Assembly: GCF_000426925.1 (NCBI RefSeq)
Contig: NZ_KE384678.1
Location: forward strand, 4,935-60,756
Direction of reading: 5' to 3'
Origin: Dolichospermum circinale AWQC310F
Lineage (GTDB): Bacteria; Cyanobacteriota; Cyanobacteriia; Cyanobacteriales; Nostocaceae
DNA: 55,822 nucleotides
Positions 17,871 to 25,945 of the stretch are shown in pieces (the first letter of the stretch is position 1; every line of letters begins with the position of its first letter). The position numbers and the translations under genes were made by a program. The notes under the pieces were generated by a model that made no database searches, was not told the origin of the DNA, and was given only the letters and a program-made list of their open reading frames with translations.

Positions 17871-18875
17871 ATGTCTGACAACTTTACTGAGAGTAAAGAT
17901 AAAATTTGGCATCGTCGTCAACTGCTACAACTGGGATTTTCCGGTGCATTCATGATCACGACAGGGACAATTTGGCAAATGTTAAACAGCAAAAATTATG
18001 CCAGTGTCAAAATACCACCCATGAAAATAACAGCTTCTAATGGTGCTACTAACCCCATGCAGGTGTTACGAGATTTTGATTATGGGACAATTAAACAGGA
18101 AAATGGGCGCACAGTCCGCGAATTTCGCTTAATTGCTGGTACTTCCACCATTCAGCTTAATAGTGCTGTCTCCTATAACATTTGGGATTTAAACGGGCGC
18201 ATTCCTGGCCCCACACTCCGGGCTAAAGAAGGAGAAAAAATAAGAATACTTTTTCTCAATAATGCTGGACATTCCCATTCTTTGCACTTTCATGGAGTTC
18301 ATCCCGCTGAAATGGATGGCATGAAACCCATAGGTAATGGTAAAGCAACTATATATGAATTTGATGCCGAACCCTATGGCGTTCATTTATATCACTGTCA
18401 TGTCGCTCCGGTTACTCGTCACGTTGCTAAGGGATTATATGGAATGTTTATTATTGATCCTCCTAAACCCCGTCCCCCTGCTGACGAAATAGTTTTAATC
18501 ATGTCTGGCTATGATGTAAATGATGATAACCGCAATGAGTATTATGCTTTTAATGGTGTGCCACATCATTATATGCACCATCCTATTCAAATTTATCAAA
18601 ATCAGTTAATTCGTGCCTATGTTTTGAATATTATTGAATTTGACCCCGCTGTAACGTTTCATCTTCACGCTAATTTTTTCGATGTTTATCCTTCGGGAAT
18701 GACAATGAATCCCAGTGTAAAAACGGATGTTTTAACCATGGGTGTAGCAGAAAGACATATTTTAGAATTTGCTTTTAAGTATCCAGGTAAGTATATGTTT
18801 CATCCTCACCAAGATGCGATCGCTGAAAGCGGTTGTATGGGACAATTTGCAGTAATTTCAGAAAAAGACTCCTAA
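17871..18875 (+). CDS. Two-domain multicopper oxidase, exported by Tat
   Basis: A copper oxidase of 334 residues from ATG 17871. The N-terminus, KIWHRRQLLQLGFSGAF, is a twin-arginine-like signal, so the enzyme is probably exported folded. Domain 1 has HSLHFHGVHP and then LYHCHVAPVTRHVAKGLYGM, giving a type 1 copper site (Cys, two His, Met) plus cluster histidines. Domain 2 has FHLHANFFDV and FHPHQDAIAESGCMGQF, giving the remaining type 2/3 ligands but no type 1 Cys-His pair. This is the pattern of trimeric two-domain oxidases with type 1 copper in domain 1, related to nitrite reductase. With an FTR1 permease 4 kb downstream, ferroxidase activity is the best guess. Confidence 0.88.
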   Translation: MSDNFTESKDKIWHRRQLLQLGFSGAFMITTGTIWQMLNSKNYASVKIPPMKITASNGATNPMQVLRDFDYGTIKQENGRTVREFRLIAGTSTIQLNSAVSYNIWDLNGRIPGPTLRAKEGEKIRILFLNNAGHSHSLHFHGVHPAEMDGMKPIGNGKATIYEFDAEPYGVHLYHCHVAPVTRHVAKGLYGMFIIDPPKPRPPADEIVLIMSGYDVNDDNRNEYYAFNGVPHHYMHHPIQIYQNQLIRAYVLNIIEFDPAVTFHLHANFFDVYPSGMTMNPSVKTDVLTMGVAERHILEFAFKYPGKYMFHPHQDAIAESGCMGQFAVISEKDS

Positions 18876-19265
18876 AACTTTGATTATTGAAAAAATTAAG
18901 AATTTTGTATTTTCAAAATATATTGAGACTAAAATATTTATGCAATCAAGTCTTTATCTAAAAACCCGTTCCCAGATCAAATATAGTTCTATAAATTTTC
19001 ATATTCTGACAAATTTATTAGCTTCATACATAAGTAATATTTATCATAAATAAAGGAAAATATAAAAAATTAAAAAAATTAAAAAATTCTTTTTCGCTAA
19101 AATTATGTATGATTTAATAATCACAAAAATATCATCCGATTATCAAATTAATAGCACATCAGACAAAGTTAATTCTGCTAAAAAAATTGCCAAATAAATA
19201 TTAACTTAGGAGTTATTTAGGGTAAATTTAGCAGTTATAGGTGAAATAGAGATTTTGGTAATTGA
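18876..19265. other. AT-rich intergenic region with candidate operator
   Basis: No credible gene. A 36-codon frame at about 18941-19051 has no ribosome site. The palindrome at 19039-19051 is the only notable element. It splits the metal cluster into at least two transcription units. Confidence 0.5.
19039..19051. promoter_or_regulatory. Candidate operator, perfect 6-1-6 palindrome
   Basis: ATTTATCATAAAT. The exact reverse complement occurs at 20889-20901. Both lie ahead of genes of the metal cluster (215 bp and 96 bp before the starts). It could bind a dimeric regulator such as a Fur-type protein; the regulator is unknown. Confidence 0.4.
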
Positions 19266-19925
19266 ATGAGGATTTTTGATCACATCATTACAGGAGCATT
19301 GATAGTGTTAGACTCAGGCATTAATTCAACTTCAGAAACCTTTCCCAAACAGCTAGATATCGCCAAAGTTGCTGTGTATGGATTGAGTATTTTATCAGCA
19401 GGAATGTTTCTATTTTTGCCATTTTTTAATCTTTTACATCCCAGTCCTTGGCAGCGTTCCATAGGCACAATTCACGGCGTAGGAGCATTGCTGGCAACAG
19501 TTGTTGCTGTGTATACAGGACATTTAGCCTTTCCCTTGCTACGAGGTGCAAGTAAGATATTACCGCAGATGCGTACCCTAACATTTTGGTCTAGTGTAAT
19601 TGCATTTTTGGGTATCGCTACAGGCAATTTAGCATATATGCGTTATCGGGCTGGAATAGAATTTGGTGGTGCAAGAGCTTGGCTAAAAGAAAACTCCCCT
19701 TTAGTCCAATATGTACTTATGGAATACCACGAATTTAGCGTTTTATTTACCTTGCCATTAGGGGTAGCTTGTAGCTGGATTTTATGGCAATATGGTGACT
19801 CAATTTTAGAAAAACAAAACCGTCCCGTTCTCACAGCTACTTGTGTGGCTTTAATAGCCATGATGTTTTTTGCCATGGGTGGTTTAGTAACTGGAATTGG
19901 TGTCGCTAAAATTCACGCTTTGTAA
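19266..19925 (+). CDS. Polytopic membrane protein of the metal cluster
   Basis: A 219-residue integral membrane protein with about five helices: VAVYGLSILSAGMFLFLPFF, IGTIHGVGALLATVVAVYTG, LTFWSSVIAFLGIATGNLAY, VLFTLPLGVACSWILWQYG, ATCVALIAMMFFAMGGLVTG. Histidines at helix borders (GTIHGVG, YTGHLAFP, YHEFS) could bind haem or metal, as in DUF2231/cytochrome b561-like proteins, but I cannot place it firmly. It is followed 34 bp later by another membrane protein gene on the same strand. An electron-transfer or metal-binding role beside the copper oxidase is inference. Confidence 0.75.
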   Translation: MRIFDHIITGALIVLDSGINSTSETFPKQLDIAKVAVYGLSILSAGMFLFLPFFNLLHPSPWQRSIGTIHGVGALLATVVAVYTGHLAFPLLRGASKILPQMRTLTFWSSVIAFLGIATGNLAYMRYRAGIEFGGARAWLKENSPLVQYVLMEYHEFSVLFTLPLGVACSWILWQYGDSILEKQNRPVLTATCVALIAMMFFAMGGLVTGIGVAKIHAL

Positions 19926-19959
19926 TTAGCTTTGTAATTAAATTCTTGAGGATTATTTG

Positions 19960-20436
19960 ATGAATAAACAATCTCAACTTTCTGAAATCGCACCAGAACC
20001 ACAACCTATATATGGTAGATTTTGGCAGTCATGTAAACAATTTCCCCGATTTTTAGCAGCAGGTTCAAATCATCCACCAACGGTTTCTGGACCGGCAGCG
20101 GCAGCTTTAATTAGTGCAGCAATTGGATGTTTTACAATGATGGTGGCACATCATTTTTCTGATACTAATAAAAACATAGAGACAATGCTTTGGTCATTGG
20201 GAAGTTGGATACCAGGCAGCCATAACCCCAGTAAAATGTGGGGTAATATTGGCAGTTATTCTGGGAAAGAAACAATCTTACTTATTAGTTGGTTGGTGAG
20301 TTGGGCTATTCTTTCCCTACTTTGGAACAACAAAAAGATTAAATCGAGAACGATATTTTTCTGGCTGTTTGCCTTAATGGTTGCTGCTACAGCAATGAGT
20401 TGGCATCCTCTTTTTCCCTATTTACCATTAACCTAA
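19960..20436 (+). CDS. Three-helix membrane protein of the metal cluster
   Basis: A 158-residue protein with ATG at 19960 preceded by TTGAGGATT. The soluble N-terminus (about 45 residues) includes YGRFWQSCKQFPRFLAAGSN. The helices are AAAALISAAIGCFTMMVAHH, ETILLISWLVSWAILSLLW, and TIFFWLFALMVAATAMSW. The His pair MMVAHHFSD and the closing SWHPLFPYLPLT may matter for metal or haem. No family recognised. It is close to its neighbours on both sides (34 bp and 28 bp), so it belongs to the same operon. Confidence 0.72.
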   Translation: MNKQSQLSEIAPEPQPIYGRFWQSCKQFPRFLAAGSNHPPTVSGPAAAALISAAIGCFTMMVAHHFSDTNKNIETMLWSLGSWIPGSHNPSKMWGNIGSYSGKETILLISWLVSWAILSLLWNNKKIKSRTIFFWLFALMVAATAMSWHPLFPYLPLT

Positions 20437-20464
20437 ATCAAGCAAAAAATCAAGGGACTGAATT

Positions 20465-20677
20465 ATGCAAACACAAACAACAGAGAATACTAGCAAAGAA
20501 AAGATACTAGGGAGAGATTTACACAAGTATATCTGGCTTTTAGTTGGGGTTTTTTCTCTCTTGACTGTTACTTATCCTACATCTATGATGCGCGTTAGCC
20601 AGAAGGAAAAGTTTAAAGGCTTTCATGTTAAGTCTTTACCCGCTGAAAGCAAATCTTACTCCGATTCTGCAAAGTAA
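20465..20677 (+). CDS. Small single-pass membrane protein of the metal cluster
   Basis: A 70-residue protein, MQTQTTENTSKEKILGRDLH, with one helix (YIWLLVGVFSLLTVTYPTSM) and a lysine-rich outer tail (KEKFKGFHVKSLPAESK). CAAGGGA lies 10 bp before the ATG as a ribosome site. Position 28 bp after the previous gene suggests cotranscription. It may be an accessory subunit of a membrane complex; function unknown. Confidence 0.65.
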   Translation: MQTQTTENTSKEKILGRDLHKYIWLLVGVFSLLTVTYPTSMMRVSQKEKFKGFHVKSLPAESKSYSDSAK

Positions 20678-20744
20678 AGACCCCATGCAGCTTTGACACA
20701 AGCATTTGCAATGGAGTCTAATTAGGTTTTCTTGTTTTTAATTT

Positions 20745-20774
20745 CTCATTTCCAGGCGGCCACCTGGGAATGAG
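20745..20774. repeat. Inverted repeat, possible terminator of the membrane-protein operon
   Basis: CTCATTTCCAGG (20745-20756) pairs with CCTGGGAATGAG (20763-20774) around a 6-nt loop, with one G-T pair. CTCATTCCCAGG-type stems are a frequent repeat in filamentous cyanobacteria. No T run follows directly, so termination is uncertain. Confidence 0.5.
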
Positions 20775-20888
20775 TATCCAATTAGATTATAAGCTTTAAT
20801 AACTTGAAGTCGGAGCATTAAGAAAAAATAAAAATAAAATATTCAAATTATACTCAATCTCTGAAAAAAATAGTTGATAAAAACTTTT

Positions 20889-20901
20889 ATTTATGATAAA
20901 T
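20889..20901. promoter_or_regulatory. Candidate operator, perfect 6-1-6 palindrome
   Basis: ATTTATGATAAAT, the reverse complement of 19039-19051. It is 96 bp before the lipoprotein ATG, a sensible promoter-proximal position. Confidence 0.4.
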
Positions 20902-20996
20902 TACCATAGACAGCTATTGCAAATACTTATCAGTTTTTGACTGGATATGAGAAAAATAGCCAGAACTTTGACTTAAACCCCTATTTTGGAGCAAAA

Positions 20997-22025
20997 ATGA
21001 TTAAATTACGTTATTTATTCTTGTCTATTGCTGCTTGTACCTTAATTTCCTTGAGTTCTTGTACCGACAAGACGGTAAAATCAGATATTAAATCAACACC
21101 AACTGTAGCCCAAGTGACAGAAACTAGCACCCATAGCGGTCATAGTGGTAAAGCTAAAATTAATATTAATAATGCAATTTTGTCGCAGTTAGATAAATTA
21201 GAAGCCACATTAGGAATTCCCGCATTATCAAATAAAATTCAGGCTAACCGTCCTTACGCTAGTTCCGAAGACTTAGTCAGCAAAAAAGTAATTACTCAAC
21301 CACAGTTTGACCAAATCAAAGATATGGTGACAGTGGAGGAAGTGGTGTTAACAGGTGAAGCCAAAGATATTGACTATATGACAAAATTGGGATTAATGAA
21401 AGGACATCTTTTAGTAGCCCAAGAACTGTTAGATCAAAATCAACCGAAACAAGCTCAACCCCATATTGGACATCCAGTAGAAGAGATTTATATTGATATT
21501 GAAGAACAATTAGATGAACGTAAAGTTAAAGAATTTAAAAGCAACTTAGTCAGTTTAACAGATTTAGTGAAATCTAATCCCAAGGATGCTAAAATAAAAA
21601 CTAATTTTACCACTGCTGTGCAAGCTGTTGATAATGCGATCACTATTTTACCAACCGAACAACGCAGCCAACCCGAATTTATTCTACCAGTAATCAACAG
21701 TTTATTAGATGCCGCTAACTCAGAATATGGTGCAGCAGTAGCAAAAGGTAAAATTACCGCCCCCATTGAATATCAAGATTCTCGTGGCTTTGTAGTCTAT
21801 TCTCAAGAACTATATAAAAGTATTTCTAGCCAAATGATCCAAGAAAATCCCGAAGCACACAAAGCCATAGATACAGCTTTTGGAGAATTAGTCAAAGTTT
21901 GGCCTGCTGCTATTCCCCCAGCGCAAGCAGTCAAAACTCCAGAAGATGTTACTAAACTAGTAAAAACCATCGAGGAAAATACTCAAAAAGTGCGATCAAA
22001 AACTCACAGTCAAAGCATGAATTAG
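20997..22025 (+). CDS. Lipoprotein with helix-hairpin-helix and putative metal-binding domain
   Basis: A 342-residue protein from ATG 20997 (TTTTGGAG just upstream). The type II signal peptide MIKLRYLFLSIAACTLISLS ends in lipobox LSSC. After a short His-containing linker (THSGHSG) comes a ComEA-like helix-hairpin-helix, with ININNAILSQLDKLEATLGI then SEDLVSKKVITQPQFDQI. The rest is helical, with GHLLVAQELLDQNQ, QPHIGHPVEEIY and EYQDSRGFVVYSQELY. The His/Glu-rich HIGHPVEE and the EYQD segment recall soluble domains that accompany FTR1/EfeU permeases, but the match is from memory. It could hand iron to the permease 0.75 kb downstream. An upstream in-frame ATG at 20937 lacks a signal peptide and is rejected. 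Confidence 0.75.
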   Translation: MIKLRYLFLSIAACTLISLSSCTDKTVKSDIKSTPTVAQVTETSTHSGHSGKAKININNAILSQLDKLEATLGIPALSNKIQANRPYASSEDLVSKKVITQPQFDQIKDMVTVEEVVLTGEAKDIDYMTKLGLMKGHLLVAQELLDQNQPKQAQPHIGHPVEEIYIDIEEQLDERKVKEFKSNLVSLTDLVKSNPKDAKIKTNFTTAVQAVDNAITILPTEQRSQPEFILPVINSLLDAANSEYGAAVAKGKITAPIEYQDSRGFVVYSQELYKSISSQMIQENPEAHKAIDTAFGELVKVWPAAIPPAQAVKTPEDVTKLVKTIEENTQKVRSKTHSQSMN

Positions 22026-22217
22026 TATTTTCACACTATTTAGAAGTCCAGAATAAACAGTTTAAAATCATAAATAAGAGAGAAAATAATTGATAGCTAA
22101 GAGTGAGAATATTTTTATTTTTCTTTTATTTTTCCCAACCAGAAAAAAATATAACTTCTCACTCATAATTAGTATCTAAAAACTCTGCTCATGTAATTTT
22201 GCTCAACTTAACAACTA

Positions 22218-22652
22218 ATGCAAGAACTCGACCACCAAAAAACCATTGATATTCTCAATTCCATTATGGAATTTGAACTAGCAGGGGTAGTTCGCTACAC
22301 CCATTATTCCTTAATGGTGACAGGGCCTAATCGTATTCCTATTGTGGCATTTTTCAAAGCCCAAGCCGCAGAATCTTTACTTCACGCTCAACAAGTCGGA
22401 GAAATTCTCACAGGTTTAGAAGGACATCCTACATTAAGAATCGCTCCCATGGAAGAAACTTTCAAACATAATGTTAAAGACATCTTACAAGAAAGTTTAT
22501 CCCATGAAAAGAAAGCTTTGGATATGTACAAAAGTCTTCTAGAAACAGTCACTAATGCTAGTATTTATCTAGAAGAATTTACCCGTGGTATGATCGGACA
22601 AGAAGAAATGCACAATCTCGAACTCAAAAAAATGTTACGGGATTTCAGCTAA
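22218..22652 (+). CDS. Bacterioferritin-like diiron protein
   Basis: A 144-residue four-helix ferritin-like protein. The ligand pattern is intact: Glu in MEFELAGVVRYTHY, Glu-x-x-His in AAESLLHAQQVGE, Glu in ESLSHEKKALDMY, and Glu-x-x-His in GQEEMHNLELKKM. This fits iron oxidation and storage, or iron buffering. It is shorter than classical Bfr (about 158 residues). It lies between the lipoprotein and FTR1 genes in the same direction, which supports an iron role for the whole cluster. Start at ATG 22218; no strong ribosome site. Confidence 0.85.
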   Translation: MQELDHQKTIDILNSIMEFELAGVVRYTHYSLMVTGPNRIPIVAFFKAQAAESLLHAQQVGEILTGLEGHPTLRIAPMEETFKHNVKDILQESLSHEKKALDMYKSLLETVTNASIYLEEFTRGMIGQEEMHNLELKKMLRDFS

Positions 22653-22692
22653 TACAGCAGGAGTCAGGAGTCAGAAGTCAGGAGCAGCAAAA

Positions 22693-22756
22693 TCTACAAC
22701 TGACAACTGACAACTGACAACTGACCACTGACGACTGACCACTGACCACTGACAAA
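22693..22756. repeat. Heptamer tandem repeat (CAACTGA/CCACTGA)
   Basis: About eight 7-bp units of the form ACTGACA or ACTGACC between the ferritin-like and ftr1 genes. The same unit recurs at 25133-25180 and at great length at 29104-29382. Confidence 0.85.
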
Positions 22757-22774
22757 TGATAACTAACTAATAAA

Positions 22775-23734
22775 ATGAATTTTAGTACCGCCTTACCTAC
22801 TTTTGTAATTACCCTCCGAGAAGGTGTAGAAGCCGCTCTAGTTGTGGGTATTGTCCTCGCATTATTGAAAAAAGCCAAACAATCTCAACTCAATCTTTGG
22901 GTGTATGCTGGTGTGGTCGTGGGTATTATTGTTAGTGGTTTAATCGGTATTTTATTTACCGGGATCATTAAATTCCTAGCATCTATTAATCCTGAATATA
23001 CCTCTGTAGTTGAGCCAACATTAGAAGGTGTATTTAGCATATTAGCAATAATTATGCTCAGTTGGATGCTGATTTGGATGACAAAACAAGCCAGATTCAT
23101 GAAAGCCCAAGTTGAGGGAGCAGTAAACGACGCATTAGGTAAAAATACAAATGCAGCTTGGGGAGTTTTTAGTTTAATTTTAGTCGCCATTGTCCGCGAA
23201 GGATTTGAAACCGTTTTATTTGTTGCAGCTAATTTTCAACAAGGTTTATTACCAACTTTAGGCGCCCTTGCAGGTTTAGCCGCCGCCGCAGCCATTGGTG
23301 TCTTATTATTTAAATGGGGTGTGAAAATTAATATCCGCCAATTCTTCCAAATTATGGGCGTTTTATTAATATTAATTGTTTCTGGTTTAGTGGTTTCTGG
23401 GTTGCATCATTTTGATGAAGCTATAGCTAATTTAGCTTTGAGTAGTCGTTCTTCAGAAAATCTTTGTTTCTATTACGAACACTTTACCAAAATTCACTCC
23501 TGTATCTTAGGTCCAATAGTCTGGAATACGGAAAAAATCCTCTCTGATGAATATTTTCCCGGTATCATTCTTAAATCTTTATTTGGTTATCGAGACAAAA
23601 TTTATATTGTTCAATTTGTGGGATATTTACTATTCCTCGTCACTATTGGTAGTTTGTATTTCCGCAGTATTACAAGCGGAAATAATCAGAATATCAAAAG
23701 TAAAATCATCACTAGCACTCCAGAGCGGAATTAA
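22775..23734 (+). CDS. FTR1 family iron permease
   Basis: A membrane permease of the Ftr1/EfeU family that moves iron across the membrane after oxidation. The 319-residue protein has both signature motifs: TLREGVEAALVVGIVLALL in helix 1 and AIVREGFETVLFVAANF in helix 4 (two REGxE sites). About seven helices are visible. A 40-residue loop (SSENLCFYYEHFTKIHSCIL region) precedes the last helix. The start ATG at 22775 lies just after a heptamer array. Partners in the cluster are a copper oxidase, a lipoprotein and a ferritin-like protein. Confidence 0.93.
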   Translation: MNFSTALPTFVITLREGVEAALVVGIVLALLKKAKQSQLNLWVYAGVVVGIIVSGLIGILFTGIIKFLASINPEYTSVVEPTLEGVFSILAIIMLSWMLIWMTKQARFMKAQVEGAVNDALGKNTNAAWGVFSLILVAIVREGFETVLFVAANFQQGLLPTLGALAGLAAAAAIGVLLFKWGVKINIRQFFQIMGVLLILIVSGLVVSGLHHFDEAIANLALSSRSSENLCFYYEHFTKIHSCILGPIVWNTEKILSDEYFPGIILKSLFGYRDKIYIVQFVGYLLFLVTIGSLYFRSITSGNNQNIKSKIITSTPERN

Positions 23735-23859
23735 AACTAAAATATGGCTAAATTTGAGGTTTATGCAAATTACACAAAAATTAATTAACCTCAAAAGTAG
23801 CCTTTAAAAAGGTAAAATTATTACCTATTACCCATTACCTGTTACTTATTACGTAGGTT

Positions 23860-24018
23860 CTAGTCCGAACCCTGAAAAGTCGAACTAATTATAGGTACTG
23901 GCTTTTGAGAAATATCTGACATGACTTTGGATTGCGGAAGTTGAGTAGTATTACTTAATACTGCTATCATTTGCAACAAAAATGTAATAAAGGCTGCTTG
24001 CATAAGTTTTTCTAGCAT
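23860..24018 (-). CDS. Small hydrophobic-leader peptide, unknown
   Basis: A 52-residue frame, MLEKLMQAAFITFLLQMIAV then LSNTTQLPQSKVMSD, ending SSTFQGSD. GAGAGGTAC lies directly before the ATG, a good ribosome site. The first 22 residues could be a signal or membrane anchor. It is convergent to the FTR1 gene. No family recognised. The strong ribosome site and clean leader make it better than random. Confidence 0.5.
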   Translation of the reverse strand: MLEKLMQAAFITFLLQMIAVLSNTTQLPQSKVMSDISQKPVPIISSTFQGSD

Positions 24019-24506
24019 AGTACCTCTCTTTATTTATATGGATATAGCAATGGTATTTCCGGTGTTATTTTTAATACACTTTGTATTGGCGATTGATCGG
24101 ATTAGGTAAATATCATTCGAGAATATCTAACAAGAATGTCATCTAGCTCTACTCTGAAATTTACTTAATCATTTTAGACGTTTGTTTTTCTGAAAAAGTG
24201 TCCTGAAAATATAAAAAAATATAAATTTATATATATTTAAGTTTATGCCCTTGATTGTTTATTGTACTCTAATTACCTAATGGTTAAAAACCGTAAGAAT
24301 ACCCAATTATCAAAAACCGTAAAAATACTGATATTTCTCGCAAATACCTTGTCATGCTCAGAAACTTGTTAATATTTGCTAACTATCTTTTCTAGGACTT
24401 GCACAAGTGTCACTAAAAATACTTTTAAAGCATCCTCTTCACAACTTCAACACAATCACCCCTTGTCACCGATAGAATAAATGGAAAATAGCTAAAAACA
24501 CGCTAA
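24019..24506. other. Intergenic region upstream of clpP
   Basis: 488 bp without a credible gene. It contains the promoter of clpP and that of the small minus-strand peptide. AT-rich, with a duplicated AAAAACCGTAA motif around 24285 and 24315. No terminator-like hairpin noted. Confidence 0.5.
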
Positions 24507-25112
24507 ATGATTCCTATCGTTATTGAACAATCGGGTAGAGGCGAACGCGCCTTTGATATCTATTCACGGCTGTTGCGTGAGCGGATTATTTTTTTGGGAG
24601 AACAGGTGGATAGCAATCTGGCTAACTTGATTGTTGCTCAACTCCTGTTTTTAGATTCCGAGAACGCGGAGAAGGACATATATATGTACATTAATTCTCC
24701 TGGTGGTTCGGTGACAGCGGGAATGGGTATTTTTGACACTATGAAGCATATCCGCCCCGATGTCTGTACAATTTGTACTGGATTAGCAGCAAGCATGGGA
24801 GCTTTCCTCCTCAGTGCTGGTACAAAAGGTAAGCGCATGAGTTTACCCCATTCACGGATTATGATTCACCAACCTCTCGGTGGCGCTCAAGGACAAGCCA
24901 CGGACATCGCTATTCAAGCTAGAGAAATTTTGTATCACAAGCAAAGACTGAATCAGTATCTCGCTGAACATACTGGTCAACCTTATGAGCGGATTTGTGA
25001 AGATACTGAACGTGATTTCTTTATGTCTCCCCATGAAGCCAGGGAATATGGCTTAATTGACCAAGTAATTGACCGTCACGCTGCTGGTAGTCGTCCTGTG
25101 GCTCTGGTTTAG
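24507..25112 (+). CDS. clpP: ATP-dependent Clp protease proteolytic subunit
   Basis: Serine protease subunit that forms barrels with ClpC/ClpX chaperones and degrades unfolded proteins. The 201-residue protein has catalytic Ser96 in [11 protein letters not shown], His121 in [11 protein letters not shown], and Asp170 in [11 protein letters not shown], all in place. The N-terminus [20 protein letters not shown] is typical. Cyanobacteria have several ClpP paralogues plus ClpR; the intact triad shows this is a ClpP, but which one cannot be fixed here. It is monocistronic. Confidence 0.96.
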   Translation: MIPIVIEQSGRGERAFDIYSRLLRERIIFLGEQVDSNLANLIVAQLLFLDSENAEKDIYMYINSPGGSVTAGMGIFDTMKHIRPDVCTICTGLAASMGAFLLSAGTKGKRMSLPHSRIMIHQPLGGAQGQATDIAIQAREILYHKQRLNQYLAEHTGQPYERICEDTERDFFMSPHEAREYGLIDQVIDRHAAGSRPVALV

Positions 25113-25132
25113 TTATTAGTTATTAGTTAGTG

Positions 25133-25180
25133 GTCATTGGTCAACTGACAACTGACAACTGACCACTGACCACTGACAAC
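25133..25180. repeat. Heptamer tandem repeat (CAACTGA/CCACTGA)
   Basis: Six to seven units between the convergent clpP and the minus-strand gene at 25184. Same family as 22693 and 29104. Confidence 0.8.
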
Positions 25181-25183
25181 CAA

Positions 25184-25906
25184 CTAAAATCCCGCAATGG
25201 GATCTGGTTGGGATTTGAGGTAAGTCAGAAAACTCCTTAATTCTTCTTCACTGAGTAGAGAACGCCCTCGTTTACCGTAGGTTTTGAGCAGATAATCTTT
25301 TCCTTGTTCTGGTGTCCAGCCTAACCGCTCAATTTCTACATCTGTTTGGGCGATGACATCAGATAAATTTACTGGTTCTTTTTGTCTCTTCTTTTTACCA
25401 AGGGTTGACTGTATACCAGTATCCTCCTCAGGGGTATAACTGCGAGGAGTAAAAGGTGTGACATTACTAGGAGAACGAGAGGAGACTTCTGGTAAGGGTT
25501 GATACTCTGGTTCTGGACTCGAAAATCCCGAAGATATTTCTGGTTTTGCCACTTTAGTATCAATTTTCTCTTCTAGTGAGGGTGGTGTATGTATCTGTGT
25601 GTTACTGACAGCAGGAACAGGTTTTGATTCATCTAAGTTAGATTTTATTTGTGGTAGAGTAACCGATGATGAGAGAGATTTTGTCAATTCTGTTGGTACA
25701 TTTTTGATCCCCAACACCGTCAAAGCTCGGTTTATGGCGTGATCTTCGGCTGCTTCTACTGTTTCTGCCCCGGCGATCGCCGTCGCACGGGTGATACCTT
25801 CGAGTTGTATACTAACACGGACGATATATTTCCCTTGAAAAATCTCTATTAGCTCTGATATTATACTGCCGTTGGGGTACAAGTTATGGAATTGCGCCAA
25901 CATCAT
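25184..25906 (-). CDS. Conserved-looking protein of unknown function, two small domains with a disordered linker
   Basis: From ATG 25906 the product is 240 residues. The N-terminal ~65 residues (MLAQFHNLYPNGSIISELIE, IVRVSIQLEGITRATAIAG, AEDHAINRALTVLGI) look like a beta-beta-beta-alpha fold in which a strand pair precedes the phrase AETVEAAEDHAINRAL, similar in style to Rad52/Erf-like annealing domains; this is only a resemblance. A Ser/Pro/Glu-rich linker of ~100 residues follows. The C-terminal ~60 residues (DVIAQTDVEIERLGWTPEQG, DYLLKTYGKRGRSLLSEEEL) form a helical domain. Start codons at 25903 and 25945 are also possible. Confidence 0.65.
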   Translation of the reverse strand: MMLAQFHNLYPNGSIISELIEIFQGKYIVRVSIQLEGITRATAIAGAETVEAAEDHAINRALTVLGIKNVPTELTKSLSSSVTLPQIKSNLDESKPVPAVSNTQIHTPPSLEEKIDTKVAKPEISSGFSSPEPEYQPLPEVSSRSPSNVTPFTPRSYTPEEDTGIQSTLGKKKRQKEPVNLSDVIAQTDVEIERLGWTPEQGKDYLLKTYGKRGRSLLSEEELRSFLTYLKSQPDPIAGF

Positions 25907-25945
25907 AGTTCCAATCATTTTTATCTGAATTTTCAAAAATAACAC

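Noticed and set aside
18941-19051. 36-codon plus-strand frame before the membrane-protein gene
   Set aside because: No ribosome site, AT-rich random composition.
20937-20996. Upstream start for the lipoprotein gene
   Set aside because: It would bury the signal peptide and lipobox; the ATG at 20997 has a GGAG site.
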